Positions 9,530 through 19,314 of a stretch of DNA of 64,000 bases are shown one piece after another. The notes under the pieces were generated by a model. The model was not told the DNA's origin. It was given only the letters and a program-made list of their open reading frames with translations, and did not search any database. The stretch covers positions 308,001 through 372,000 of the forward strand of contig CAJNDS010002002.1 in assembly GCA_905221605.1 (NCBI GenBank), written 5' to 3'. How positions within the stretch are numbered: the stretch's first letter is position 1; each line of letters opens with the position of its first letter. The stretch comes from Symbiodinium natans (lineage: Eukaryota > Sar > Dinophyceae > Suessiales > Symbiodiniaceae). A program made the position numbers and the translations under genes.

Positions 9530-9725
9530 CTGCAGGCCACAAGAAAAGAAGAGAAGCATGAATCAAAGAGAAATGCAGCAACTGAAGAAGCTAATGCAAA
9601 GCATTTGTCAGTGCACAGCCCGCTTTTCTCAGGAACAGCATCAATGTGTGCCCTCGGAACTGAATTTCTGAAAACCTAGCTTTGTCCAGCCAAAGCAAAG
9701 AGGAGCTGGCCACGCTGGTCTAGCT

Positions 9726-10686
9726 TCAGTAGTACCACTGGCGGCCACCACGTTGGCGCTTGACGCCATACTCTTCCTTCTCTATCTCCCGCTTGCTCTT
9801 GTTCACCCTTGCAGGCAAGAGGGCTGTTGTTTGTATCTCATGCGCTACAACTAAGAAGACGGACTTAAAACGCACAATGCTGACCAAGGGGCGTGGTGTC
9901 AGGTTCCGGGACAGCATCCGTGGCTGGCTTCGGCCTTGCTGTTGCCGTCGCCATCTCTGCATCTTTGCTGCCCATGGGCTCGCCCTTGGTCTCCTGGCCC
10001 TCGGTCTGCTCCAAATCCACAACAGGCACCTGACTGTGCTGTTGTCCTGCGTGATCTGGCTCTCTGTGAGAAGACGCAGCCTGCAAGTCCTCATTGCATG
10101 TGAAGCGAGCAAAGAACTCCAGGCGGCCAGTTTCCAGCATGAAGACCCCAACTCTCTTGGCCATTTTGCGTTTGTGTGCCTGTGGCTGCTCCTGCAAGAC
10201 GGACGGCTGCTCCACAGGTGTGTTCTTGACCTCATCATGAGGCAGGCGAGGCTCTGCCCGGACCTCTGTGCTCGGGGGCACAAAGGTTGAAGCTGCCAGG
10301 TTTGCAGCTGCGCCTGTCTGCGACATGTTTCCTGACGGTGCCTGGCCAACATCTGCCTGCGTAGCCGCAGCCTGTTGGAAGCCCTGCTGCGACCCTGGCG
10401 CCGGAGGCGGAAACGACGGAGCAGCCTGGACCTGCGAAGCCGCAGCTTGAGCTGCGTCGTGCACGAGCTTCTGCATGGTCTCCACATAGGCTTGCTGGGC
10501 CGCCCTGCCAGCCATCAGCATATGTGAAGAGGAGGCCAGCGAATCCAGCGAAGGCTCCTGCGGAAAGGGCAAATTGAAAGCAGGCGTCATCGATGCCATT
10601 GACGGCACTGCAGGCATTGGAGTCATTGCCGGCATCGGAGCCATTTGAGGCATTGGAGAGAAGGGCGCAAAAGGATTGAATGCCAT
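9726..10686 (-). CDS. Two-exon gene for Met/Pro/Ala-rich protein of about 278 residues
   Basis: The start is an ATG at 10686 (MAFNPFAPFSPMPQM). The N-terminal 40 residues repeat M-P/T-P-A units (APMPAMTPMPAVPSMASMTP); the middle is Ala/Gln-rich (AAQAAASQVQAAPSFPPPAP); then comes a more ordered block (KRVGVFMLETGRLEFFARFT) and an acidic linker. Exon 1 (10686-9932) and exon 2 (9807-9726) join in frame if the intron is GA...AG; exon 2 ends with a basic tail (NKSKREIEKEEYGVKRQRGG then RQWYY). The lengths (755 and 82 nt) give 278 residues plus stop. The exact donor is inferred, since other phase-compatible sites exist nearby. Function unknown. Confidence 0.5.
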
Positions 10687-10932
10687 ATCCCCTTGGGATG
10701 GCGTTCTGGAGTCAAATGCTCCCAGCAACTTGAAACCTAAGCCGAAAAAAGATCTTCCACAAAGCAAGCTTTCAGAAATTGTTGCTGCAGCTTCATGCTA
10801 GCACGGCAATGTCCTAATCAAGCAGAGGCGCAGCATGCAGTGAGGCTGGCAATCTAACATGACAAAACTGGGAATCTTGCTTTGCAATTTTATACACAGC
10901 AGCCAGGGACAAGTCCACATCCTCTAGTAGTC

Positions 10933-11397
10933 CTACTTACCCTTGCCGTGGCCCTTGGTGTTCATGTAGCCATCGTCCTTGCCGCCGCCCTTGTAAGAGA
11001 TGGAGCCCTTGTGACCTTGCTGTTTGTAGACACGATTGCACTCCCAACAGTTGTGGTGGATGTGCCAGTTGCAATCCTCACTGCGTCCACAGGGTCGCAT
11101 ACCGCAATGGTCACACCAGGCCTTGCCGGACTGGTGCCAGCCAGCCGGTGCATTCCGTTGCTGTGCAGCCCACCACTCATCCAGCTCGAGCTCACGTTCC
11201 TGCAGCTCTCTTGCACGCTCGTCCAGGGCACGAGAACGATCGTTGAGGCGCTGCTCGCGTCGATCGAGCTCTTGCGTGCGCTGCCTCAGAGCGACGGCTT
11301 GCGAGGAATGTTCTTCCTCCAAGAGCACGCTGACTCTCTCCATCATGCGTCTGATTTCTGCAGCATGAGGCGACTCGGCAGCACCAGTGGTCGTCAT
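10933..11397 (-). CDS. Coiled-coil protein with Cys/His-rich C-terminus, 154 residues
   Basis: An intact frame runs from an ATG at 11397 to a TAG at 10933. Residues about 13-80 form a strong coiled coil (RTQELDRREQRLNDRSRALD then ERARELQERELELDEWW). A compact Cys/His cluster follows (WCDHCGMRPCGRSEDCNWHI then HHNCWECNRVYK) with two C-x2-C pairs and further Cys and His, a likely zinc-binding module. The tail is Gly/Lys-rich and ends GHGKGK. The last codons read AAGGGTAAGTAG, so a consensus GTAAGT donor overlaps the stop and the protein could continue in a further exon. The coil-plus-zinc layout suggests oligomerisation and nucleic-acid or protein binding; this is inference. Confidence 0.55.
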   Translation of the reverse strand: MTTTGAAESPHAAEIRRMMERVSVLLEEEHSSQAVALRQRTQELDRREQRLNDRSRALDERARELQERELELDEWWAAQQRNAPAGWHQSGKAWCDHCGMRPCGRSEDCNWHIHHNCWECNRVYKQQGHKGSISYKGGGKDDGYMNTKGHGKGK

Positions 11398-11399
11398 GG

Positions 11400-12157
11400 C
11401 ACAAGTTGTCCTCTGAAGAGAGCGGTCAACGTAGCTTGCCACACCAAATCTTTGGGCCAAGTGCAATGGAAAGAGATAGCGTGGCTTCAGAAAAGCAGCA
11501 TGGAAATATAGACTGTAACAAGCAAAGTCTGTGCCCTGTTCTCGTGCAGAAGCTACTTTGTCAATGAGCAAACAGCACCCAGGAGTCCTGTCGAAGCTTT
11601 GCAAGGAGCTCCTCGTAGGATTCCCCCACTTCGTTTTCCTTCTTCCCTTGCTTCCTGGCGAACAACATAGAAAGAGAAGATAACATGGCAGCCCAAATCC
11701 AAAGAAAACACAGTCCTGCGATGGCCAAAAGCCATGCTGCCAAGCAAAGATGCCACTTGCACCATGGACTGGGAATTCGCAATGTTAATATCCGGAAGCT
11801 TCTTGCCGACAACTTGGCAGGAGAGTGGTTAGAGATGTTCATGAGCAAGCCACTGCAAAACAAAAGTGCACAAGTACACAGGTGAAAAACTCTAAGCACG
11901 ACACAATGGCTGACCACTGCAGCCAGCCTCTTCTTCCAGCACAAAGATGCAGCATTCGCCTTGCAGGATTACAGAGCACTTCTCATTCCCACTGTTGCTG
12001 GATCTGCCTATGCCAGACCATGACAGCTGAAGCACAGGCTGCCTTCTGCAAGGCTGCATTCTGAGCTGCAGTATCTTTGACCCTCTTGCAGCGTGCAGCT
12101 GCTTGCAGGTGAACTGCTTCCTCAAACCAAAACCAGAAAGAAAGCAAACAAAATCAC
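11400..12157. other. Stretch without a supported gene
   Basis: Short frames exist on both strands (for example a hydrophobic minus-strand frame at 11561-11944, LLFCSGLLMNISNHSPAKLS), but none has convincing coding character. Probably intron or intergenic. Confidence 0.35.
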
Positions 12158-12249
12158 TCACTGCCATTTGTATTCTCTGGCTGAATACTTGGTAGCTACA
12201 GTGCAGGCACTTGGCCCCAAGGACATGGGCAAACAAAATGCTAACCTGA

Positions 12250-12451
12250 ATCTATGAAGACGATTCAGGCAAGTAACAGCCTCCCCACCAATTGCCATCA
12301 AATCAGAAGCAGCTATGAACTTTGACATGTTGCTGGCTGCAACGGCAATCTGCTTGGAAGAGAGGTCTTCCATGCGGAGCTGCCGGGGGCCACGAAGCAG
12401 CTCTTTCTGCGAGGCAGAGAAAATGTTGGCAAGGTCCTGTATATCCTCCAT
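12250..12451 (-). CDS. Putative exon starting with Met
   Basis: A minus-strand frame opens at an ATG at 12451 and encodes MEDIQDLANIFSASQKELLR, then RMEDLSSKQIAVAASNMSKF and IAASDLMAIGGEAVTCLNRL. Its even, helical composition looks coding. The frame remains open to a stop at 12158, but the last 30 residues are less convincing and may be intron. No family is recognised. Confidence 0.4.
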
Positions 12452-13120
12452 GCCACGACTTTCCTGCGAGCTCTCCCCCTGTGAGGAATGAGAGCCTCAA
12501 GTTGAGGGAAGTGCAGAAATTAAAGAAGCACTGGTTGTTCAGCAGGATTCCCTGCTAAGCCCTGTGCGAGCCCTCTTCTTTCTGCGAGAAGAGGAAGAAG
12601 GCTTCCTATCATGCTCTTCTGGCGAGAATCCTCCTTTGAAAGAGAGAAAACGAGCCCAAATACAAAAGAGGAAGACAGAATGAACATAGCATGAAGCAAC
12701 GTTCAATCAACTTGCAGTCCTGTGGACAAAGCTCGACTGAGTCGAGCGTGAGCGCAAGACATGAGAAAATTGCCAGCTTGCTGCTGCTCCTGCGTCGCTC
12801 CTGCATCTGGGAGGCTTTTAGCGCTGTTGGTCCTGCAACAGCAGGGACAAGAGAGGAGGAAAACGCCTTGACTACATGCCAGAAGGGCAAGTCTTCTGTA
12901 TGAACACAAACATGAATGAAGGGAGAAACGTGTCCTGGAAATTCGCCCCCGCATGCTGACACAGGAGCGACAAAGGACGGCAAGCGGGCAGACAAAACTG
13001 GACTTGAAGATGATGGCTGCCAAGTGTTAGAAACACATCCCATCCCAGCAAAGGGGCTTCACCACAAGCCAGACCCACCAATATTTGCAAGGCCAAGAAG
13101 AGCCGATCAACTAAGGTATG
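12452..13120. other. Stretch without a supported gene
   Basis: Both strands carry frames of 70-144 residues, but their composition (Ser/Cys/Leu-rich, no motif) looks like chance frames. I see no feature to report. Confidence 0.35.
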
Positions 13121-13138
13121 GAAAACAATCTAAACTAA

Positions 13139-13437
13139 GCGGCTAGTCCGCCGGCAATAACGCCCACTAGGTAGCTTGGGGACCATGAATCAATGAAGGT
13201 AGTGGTTGTTCTAGCTTTCTTGTGTAACTAGAGGCGGCTAGTCCGCCGGCGGTCAGCCGCCTTTTGCGTTACTTGCTATGTTTCTTGAAGAATGAAAAAA
13301 TGTTACAGTGGACTGTGACTTGTTCAAACCTACTGAAAGAAGTGTTAGAAAGACTACTGTTCATCGTTCTAAGCGGATAAGCCGCCGGCGACAGTGACGC
13401 CCCAATGCTACGAACCTACAGCCGCGGCTAGTCCGCC
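13139..13437. repeat. Four copies of the GCGG...CCGC hairpin motif
   Basis: GCGGCTAGTCCGCC occurs at 13139-13152, 13235-13248 and 13424-13437, and GCGGATAAGCCGCC at 13373-13386. These are mostly reverse complements of the motif at 2.33-2.40 kb. The copy at 13233-13261 extends into a longer GC-rich hairpin (GGCGG ... CAGCCGCC). The flank beside it (reverse complement GTAACGCAAAAGGCGG) resembles the flank of the 2.33-kb cluster. Confidence 0.7.
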
Positions 13438-13459
13438 AGCTAGCTCCCGCTCTAGCTAT

Positions 13460-14049
13460 TTGGAATGTTGCACACAAAAAGCACAAGCCCATGATATATC
13501 CCTGGCACTTTCCACCCAAGCTCACTGAAATGTAGCTGCCAGCAAGCGAATTACTACAGAACCACCACATCAGGTGCATACACTCAATGGGGCGGAGATA
13601 ATTAAGCCAGTTCCTGACCAGCAAGCCAGGGGTCTTCTAGAAGCCATCTCAGCGATGGACAAAATCATGTAGCCTGGAGTCATGGTGAAGATGAATGGAG
13701 GGAACATGGACTGTACAGTCACAGCTTTGGGGTTGCCCAGGGCTTGGGCCTTGGGGGCGTGTCTTTACAAAGCCAAAACCTGGCTTCATGCAAAGCCTGC
13801 AACACCCAAGAACGAACACACACATATTGCACTTGCAGTTTCATTCATAATTGGTGTTCGTCTTGCTACCAAGAAGCAGAGGATCAAAGATTATCACATC
13901 TCCACATCAGAAGCACTGCTGAAATCATGCTCCTCAGGCTACAGCCAAAAGGTAATGCTACTTCTCGCAGAAAACGCCACAAGCATGAGTCACAACATTG
14001 GCATTGGACCCTTGCTTAACAGCAAAGGCAAGCAAGATTCCACAAACTC
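13460..14049. other. Stretch without a supported gene
   Basis: A plus-strand frame of 139 residues (13682-14101) is open, but its composition is unconvincing and its 3' end lies opposite a better minus-strand exon. Nothing else is visible. Confidence 0.3.
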
Positions 14050-14112
14050 CCAGCTGTCAGAATCATCAAGTCCATCTTCGGACAAGGAGTCAACCGCATA
14101 GGGTGGAGGCAT
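14050..14112 (-). CDS. Putative small acidic exon
   Basis: From an ATG at 14112 the minus strand encodes MPPPYAVDSLSEDGLDDSDS then WEF, followed at once by a GT donor candidate (GTGGAATC). The acidic Ser/Asp-rich stretch is typical coding sequence. Its partner exons are not resolved. Confidence 0.3.
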
Positions 14113-14502
14113 GGCAAGCCGAGGAACCTTCCCAGGAAATACAGGGCTACAGAAAATACTGAGGCCCTATCATTTGTGATAGAATGTCAGCAAGCATGTG
14201 CAGTCTTCAACAATGGCTGCAAAGAGGTTCAGTGCAACTCCCATCTTCTAAAACACAACCAGGTCTGAACTGATACAGGCAGAAGCCAGTCTGCAAAGTA
14301 GTTTGGCCCGTACAAACTGACAACAAAGCAAACAACCATCCCAAGCCACGTGCCTTGAAGGGAAGTTGCCGTGCCGATTCCAGAAACGGCTCCTTGGGCT
14401 CCAACTCATGAACCTGAGGCATGTTCAAGCTCAGGAAGAGGGCTGGAAATACCAATAACCACCAATTGCCATGTGCAAGTGGGGGAATGGAAGCCTCCAG
14501 CT

Positions 14503-14751
14503 CTACTGAGTTAGCAACAGTTGTTCCCGAGGAAAGACCAATGCAATTGTAGACATTGAAATTGACTGACTGTGAATGACTCTTGCTACACAAAAAACCG
14601 TAAAGCCAATGTCGATATAATATTTCTCAAACACAAATACAAGTGCATCTGTTGCATTCAATGAAGCCCGCAAGTGTGTAAGCTCCAGGTGATCTGTCAC
14701 TGTCGCTATAGCACAACACAATTCCACCAGGTAGCCTGCAGAGCTTGCCAT
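14503..14751 (-). CDS. Weak putative exon
   Basis: A minus-strand frame encodes MASSAGYLVELCCAIATVTD then HLELTHLRASLNATDALVFV, a hydrophobic helical stretch that could belong to a membrane-associated protein. No motif is recognised. Confidence 0.25.
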   Translation of the reverse strand: MASSAGYLVELCCAIATVTDHLELTHLRASLNATDALVFVFEKYYIDIGFTVFCVARVIHSQSISMSTIALVFPREQLLLTQ

Positions 14752-14910
14752 GACAAGAGTGAGAGCCTGGCGCCGCTGCGGGCATAGCGTCTAAAAGCAC
14801 GAGTAGGATCTGGGAGTCGAGAATCGAAGTCCTCAGGTGACTCCTCTGAAAAATTCTCCCAGACCTAAAGAATGCAGCTTCACAATGGCCCTACTGTTTT
14901 CTTTATTATT

Positions 14911-15309
14911 TTATTCAGAAACAAGTGAGCACAATGGTTCTGAAAACAGCTGGGACACCTCATCCAACAGAAGGCTTACAATGTCAGACATGATGTCTTC
15001 GACTCTGTCCAACACAATATTGCGTGGAATGTAGAGTCTGGCCAGGATCAGGTTTGCAACCTCAAGCCGAAAATTTACAAGGAAATCTCCAACCCAAAAC
15101 AAAGATAGGTACATGTGAATTAATGGTTCTCCCATAGACGAGCAAGAGACTGCATAACCAAAGGTACGCGTGTAAGCCGCACTAGCAGACATCTCCGCCC
15201 CACCCCTCCACCATTGACCGTGCTCCTCATGGAGCTGGCCAGCTGCACGCTCCAAGAACCTCAGGATATAAACCGCGGGGGCAGGCACTATTCCCAGACA
15301 ATGTTCCAT
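14911..15309 (-). CDS. Putative exon(s)
   Basis: A minus-strand frame of 132 residues ends at a stop at 14911. The C-terminal half (NFRLEVANLILARLYIPRNI then VLDRVEDIMSDIVSLLLDEV) is regular and helical and looks coding; the N-terminal half is less certain. Probably part of the minus-strand gene whose first exon may lie at 16.4-16.6 kb. Confidence 0.33.
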   Translation of the reverse strand: MEHCLGIVPAPAVYILRFLERAAGQLHEEHGQWWRGGAEMSASAAYTRTFGYAVSCSSMGEPLIHMYLSLFWVGDFLVNFRLEVANLILARLYIPRNIVLDRVEDIMSDIVSLLLDEVSQLFSEPLCSLVSE

Positions 15310-15594
15310 GACCTAGCCTTCGGCTATTACGAAGAGGGAAGCACAAAGAATAGGTAAATGCATGCCAGAAACAACAACCTCATAGTCATATTCATGGAAA
15401 GGGCCACGAGGCCGCGAAGAACAAACAGGTCCGTGCCGCGGAGCTGCAAGGGTTTCCTGAGGTCAAGAAAGGGCACACGAGAAGCTCCAAAACCGACCTA
15501 CAAAATTAAGGCAAGTAGCGGAGTCGTGAAACCAAAAGAACCCATGAAGATGGAGCCCTTCTGCGAAGAGGTGGCATCCAGGGTCGCCTAAGGA

Positions 15595-15775
15595 AGCACA
15601 AGTTCATTGAACCAGTGCGTCAATACATGTGATGTCATATTTACCATAATAGTGAATACAGAAGGAAAAGGTAGTTTCAAGACAAGCACAGAAGCCACCA
15701 TGTCCGAGAGATGAAACATCACAGACCCACGGGGTTGCTCAGTAATGTTGAAGACCTTGATGTTGTTGGCCAGCT
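15595..15775 (-). CDS. Weak putative exon, hydrophobic
   Basis: A minus-strand frame encodes FHLSDMVASVLVLKLPFPSV then FTIMVNMTSHVLTHWFNEL, a hydrophobic segment that could be membrane-spanning. Boundaries are not resolved. Confidence 0.25.
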
Positions 15776-16239
15776 GCATCAGGTGCGATTCCAGGATCTA
15801 CCAGGGGAGCTGAGTATTTTCGTATTTGAGTTGATAAGCATTAAGACAGATATGCCAAACAGTGTGGTCCCAAAAGAAAGCCAGTTTTATCCCAGTAACG
15901 GCTATCTGGTTGCCCTCATGAACTGAAGTCAGGGACTCGTTGCCCTCGGGATACTCATGGCGTCGCCTGGAATTCAGGAAACAAGTGCTGAGATTTTTAT
16001 ATTCTCCATGCTCAGACCATTCACTTACAATGGACAAGTGGGAATATTGCATCCTAGATGCGTCACTCCAAAGCAGGCAGGTACAAATGAGGAGCATTTG
16101 GGAGCACTCCAACGCAGACCGCCCATGCGGACGGAAAGCAGGGCCCCAATACCTTGAATGGAGACACGTACCCCGAAACAACACAAGCCAGAACAACTCA
16201 ACCACAGTACTGTACTGCATAGGATCATCCAGGGAGCTG

Positions 16240-16320
16240 CGAACTTTCCCTTCGTAGCACAGCACGTTGTCACACTCATTGATGCTGATGTCCAAAGAGA
16301 CTGTTTGCAGGCCCATCTAG
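16240..16320 (-). CDS. Putative second exon of a SAM-binding-type protein
   Basis: The minus strand encodes GLQTVSLDISINECDNVLCY. This reads like the strand beta-2 of a Rossmann-fold methyltransferase (hydrophobic strand ending in an acidic residue, SLDI), which should follow the glycine-rich motif found in the exon at 16409-16594. The intervening intron would be about 100 bases. The exact join is not resolved; none of the possible boundaries is a simple GT...AG in frame. Confidence 0.35.
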
Positions 16321-16408
16321 GATACAGGATCAAGTGTCCAGAAAAAGGCATGCTATTGAACTGAACACTTAAAAACAAGAGTCCAACAACTAGCTGCATA
16401 GTTTCACT

Positions 16409-16594
16409 TCAAGATGCATCTCTGCATGCTGCACTGAGAGCACCTCTGCCAGCATACATCTCCAAGACATCGTTGCATCGAGCAGGGTGATCGGGCTGCA
16501 TGAAGGCAGCATCCAGAGCAAACGAAAAGTGATCTTCAACGATCAGCTTCATCCATCCAGGAAGCCCGCGAACCACATCACTGTTTGCAGCCAT
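16409..16594 (-). CDS. First exon of a protein with a SAM-methyltransferase-like motif I
   Basis: The frame starts at an ATG at 16594 (MAANSDVVRGLPGWMK) and encodes about 60 residues. Near its end it carries DVLEMYAGRGALSAACRDAS, which matches the E-x-x-x-G-x-G loop that binds S-adenosylmethionine in class I methyltransferases. The exon at 16240-16320 supplies a plausible next strand. Substrate is unknown. This is the last minus-strand coding signal before strand polarity switches. Confidence 0.45.
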   Translation of the reverse strand: MAANSDVVRGLPGWMKLIVEDHFSFALDAAFMQPDHPARCNDVLEMYAGRGALSAACRDAS

Positions 16595-16599
16595 GACCG

Positions 16600-17190
16600 A
16601 AAACCCCGAACCCTGCTGACAAAATCACAAAATGACTGCGAGAGGGTTGAAGTATCAAGACACTCCAAGCAGAACGCAGTATGGATGTGGCACGGTCATT
16701 CAAGCAGAATGTATATGGGCTCCTATGATTTTGTGGCCTTTTTTAACCATCAGCCTTTGTACTATATAGCCTTGCCTTACGTGACGTCTCCTCCGGCGTC
16801 CAAGGCCTGGATGTGATGAACGAACAGGGCAAGGCCAGGCCCCCCCTTCCCCCCGTGTTCCGCTCCCCCCGCGTTCCGCTGTGAGACTTCGTGGGGCTCC
16901 CGGCTTGCGGATGCTTGCGGATGCTCGCGGGCTTTTCAGGACCCACGTTCCATCCCAATGCTGTGGGAGCTGAGCCAGAGTGTCGAGCGTGTGCCAGGCG
17001 CGTCGGATGCTATAAGATATAGTCTCCTTGTCTGGATTCAGCTTTGGCCGCGGCAAGGAACAAGGGTTCGACGGGACCGGCAGAACTATGCGACTTGCAT
17101 TTTGCCAGGCAGCGGGGATCAGGAATGCGAACAGGATAGCTAATGACTCAGAAGACATGCCGCGCGTTCGCGCAAGTGCTTCACGATTCA
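16600..17190. other. Putative divergent intergenic region
   Basis: It separates the minus-strand run on the left from the plus-strand run on the right. A 204-residue minus-strand frame spans 16700-17314, but its composition (Arg/Ser/Pro-rich, no motif) and its overlap with a better plus-strand exon argue against it. Two isolated CAAGCAGAA motifs occur at 16664 and 16700. No TATA-like element was identified. Confidence 0.4.
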
Positions 17191-17198
17191 CGACTGAC

Positions 17199-17506
17199 GG
17201 CGATTGACCACCCATCGTTTGCGAAGAAGAACGAACGAGCTGGGCAGGAATGTTGTGGCACTCAAGCCGGCGGCGCTGGGTGCTCGGCATTGAGAAGCTG
17301 GCGCTGCAGGGCATCTTTGCAGAGGACAGGGCTTTTTCTGCTGGAAGTCGAGTGGTGGCTTGACTTCAACACAGCATGGAGGACTTGAAGGATACGAACT
17401 TCCCGCAGAAGTTGCTGGGTGATCTGGCCGGGAATGCGTTCACCACGCCAGAAGCCGAGTTCCCTGAAAAGGTTCTAGCCTCTACTCCTGGGGACATCGT
17501 CCCATA
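17199..17506 (+). pseudogene. DNA cytosine-5 methyltransferase-like C-terminal fragment
   Basis: Two short plus-strand frames resemble the end of a C5-type DNA methyltransferase. At 17209-17357: PPIVCEEERTSWAGMLWHSS then RRRWVLGIEKLALQGIF, matching the family's 'L-x-x-x-E-x-x-x-L-Q-G' motif IX region. At 17375-17506: MEDLKDTNFPQKLLGDLAGN then AFTTPEAEFPE and a stop, matching motif X (x-x-GN-[AS]-F/V-x-x-P). A small intron may separate them. No catalytic domain (PCQ motif) is visible upstream on this strand, so this is either the terminal exons of a gene whose other exons I could not see, or a degraded fragment. Confidence 0.42.
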
Positions 17507-18240
17507 GATTCAGGTCCTGCGTGAGTTTCACAAGTCGGTTTTCAGGTCCGTCTGCGCAGCCAACCTGATCGCTCTCTTGACTTGTTCCTCTCTGGCGACC
17601 GAGACACGTGAAGTGCTTTCCTGATCAGTGCATGCGATCTGCGCGATCTGCGCGGTCTGCGCGATCTGCACGCTGTCAGACGGGCAGCGATCGTTTTCGA
17701 GATCACAGCTCTTGGGGTCGGCGCTGTGCTGGGGTGTTAGACGGTTAGACTGCTGGAGATCCCAACATATGTCATCTCTGAGTCTGGGAGACTCGCAAGT
17801 TTCCGCAAAGCACTCTTGTTTTGAGAAAATATTTGGTTTCTTGAGACCTGTCGGACCAGTTTGAATCTCCACCAGTTGTGGGGGGGGAGTCTCCTCTCGA
17901 CTGTACAGTGACAATCGAGAGCGGGAGTGTGTCGGATGTCGTGCGGGACAGCTTCGTGGCTTCTGTGTGAAATTTGTACAAGTATTGTTGGGTCATCAGG
18001 GAAAGGCGCAGGCCAACCGTGATTAGGCCTTGTTAGGGCAGGTCAACGGATTTCACCTTTGATTTCTTTCCCCTTGTTTCCCCGCAACGATCCGCAGATG
18101 CCGCGCATCAAAAGCCCGGACTTGCCCAGATGCACCAGACTGGACCTTGTTCTCTGGAAGCTTGAAGCCTGCATTGAAGTATTGAAGCCTGCAAGATCTT
18201 CTGCGACTCTCTCTTACAAGCCGCGTCTCTTAGGAAAGAA
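17507..18240. other. Intergenic or intron stretch
   Basis: Contains a short tandem repeat of GATCTGCGC-type 9-mers at about 17633-17672. A minus-strand frame (17528-17914) owes its AQIAQTAQIAQIA sequence to that repeat. No convincing exon. Confidence 0.4.
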
Positions 18241-18735
18241 ATGCAATCACATGACTTCTACATGAACCCTAGCCCAGACCTGGAGAACGAGATATCTCAG
18301 GCACCGTGCAAGCGCGAGGTTTGCATGCAAAGGCCCGGAAGCCCACAACGCGTGAGCCGGCCCGCATGGCCGCAGCGCTGCGCGTCGCTGCACAGGCCTG
18401 AAGCTGGGAGCATTGAGGAGCATCTCGAAGAGCATCTTCGAGAGCTGGGGATGTCCAAGGAAAGGCTGGGTTCCAAGGAGCGCCTGGGCTCCAAGCATCG
18501 CCTGGGCTCCAAGGAGGGTGCGCGGAAGCGCATGGGGGAGAGCGAGCCGCAGCGGTTGCCGCGGGACCGCAGTGGTAAGCTCATCATACCACCCACGACC
18601 AGCCCTTCGTCGCACCTCTTCTTCCGCTGGTCCGAGCTCCCAGCTGCAGAGGCTCTTCAAACCGAAAGCGAGCCAAAGGAGATAAAGGAGCTGGGAAGCC
18701 AGGACAGCCAGGAGCTTCAAGACGAGGAGCTCTGA
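18241..18735 (+). CDS. Putative protein with RLGSKE repeats, 164 residues
   Basis: An ATG at 18241 opens a 164-residue frame ending at a TGA. The middle holds an imperfect 6-residue (18-bp) tandem repeat: SKERLGSKERLGSKHRLGSK. This is followed by a basic segment, a Pro/Ser linker (IIPPTTSPSSHLFFRW) and an acidic Glu/Ser C-terminus (KELGSQDSQELQDEEL). Composition and intact length favour a real coding exon, perhaps the last exon of a longer gene. The minus strand is also open here, a side effect of the 18-bp repeat. Function unknown. Confidence 0.42.
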   Translation: MQSHDFYMNPSPDLENEISQAPCKREVCMQRPGSPQRVSRPAWPQRCASLHRPEAGSIEEHLEEHLRELGMSKERLGSKERLGSKHRLGSKEGARKRMGESEPQRLPRDRSGKLIIPPTTSPSSHLFFRWSELPAAEALQTESEPKEIKELGSQDSQELQDEEL

Positions 18736-19290
18736 GTCGCTATCATGACAAGCGCAAGCCATATGGAAACTAAGTTTTGGGTTTATGTTGGGAGGGCATG
18801 CAAAAAAACCATTCCTGAGACGAGGCCCACTGTACACAATTCTGATTCTGGGCAGGTCCGAGACCCTAACGCTGTACATGCAACATACTTACAGCTGTTC
18901 TTCAGGCTGCCGGGGACATGTAAGGTGAAGGCGAGTGCATGGTGAGTGTCATTTTCCCGGACACCGGTATCATTATTGAGCATACTAAGCTCGGGCTCTG
19001 CTGCATAAAGTCGAGGTCCTTACTCGTCCTGCATGAAGACGCCTCAGCACCGTAGTTGCTTAGAGCGCTGCTTGTCTCTAGGAGTTGAGATGGTTTCCGT
19101 CTTTGGGCGCACAGGCCTCCTCAAGTTCCTGATGAATCCAATGATAACGTGAGCCCCCAAGGATGTAGATGTGCACCTCCCAATATTCAGCTTCATCCGC
19201 AAGCTCGTGCCAGTTCCGCCCTCCCCCCCCCCCCGGCATTGAATTCGAATCGGAGAGCGTCGGAGAGCGTCGGAGAGCGTCGGAGATCGG
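18736..19290. other. Intergenic stretch with simple repeats
   Basis: Holds a run of C at 19222-19234 and a 10-bp tandem repeat (CGGAGAGCGT, 3.7 units) at 19251-19287 just before the methyltransferase coding region. No exon is supported. Confidence 0.5.
19251..19287 (+). repeat. 10-bp tandem repeat CGGAGAGCGT
   Basis: Three exact units followed by a partial CGGAGA unit. Confidence 0.9.
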
Positions 19291-19314
19291 ATCTGTCAAA
19301 ATTCTGACTGTCGG

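Noticed and set aside
9171-9671. 166-residue Ser-rich plus-strand frame
   Set aside because: Its Ser runs are the antisense of the acidic Asp/Glu codons of the minus-strand exon, which splices in frame.
16700-17314. 204-residue minus-strand frame
   Set aside because: Arg/Ser/Pro-rich without motifs, and it overlaps the better supported plus-strand methyltransferase-like exon.
18247-18879. 210-residue minus-strand frame opposite the RLGSKE-repeat protein
   Set aside because: It is open because of the 18-bp repeat; the plus frame has the better composition, an ATG start and charged domains typical of coding sequence.
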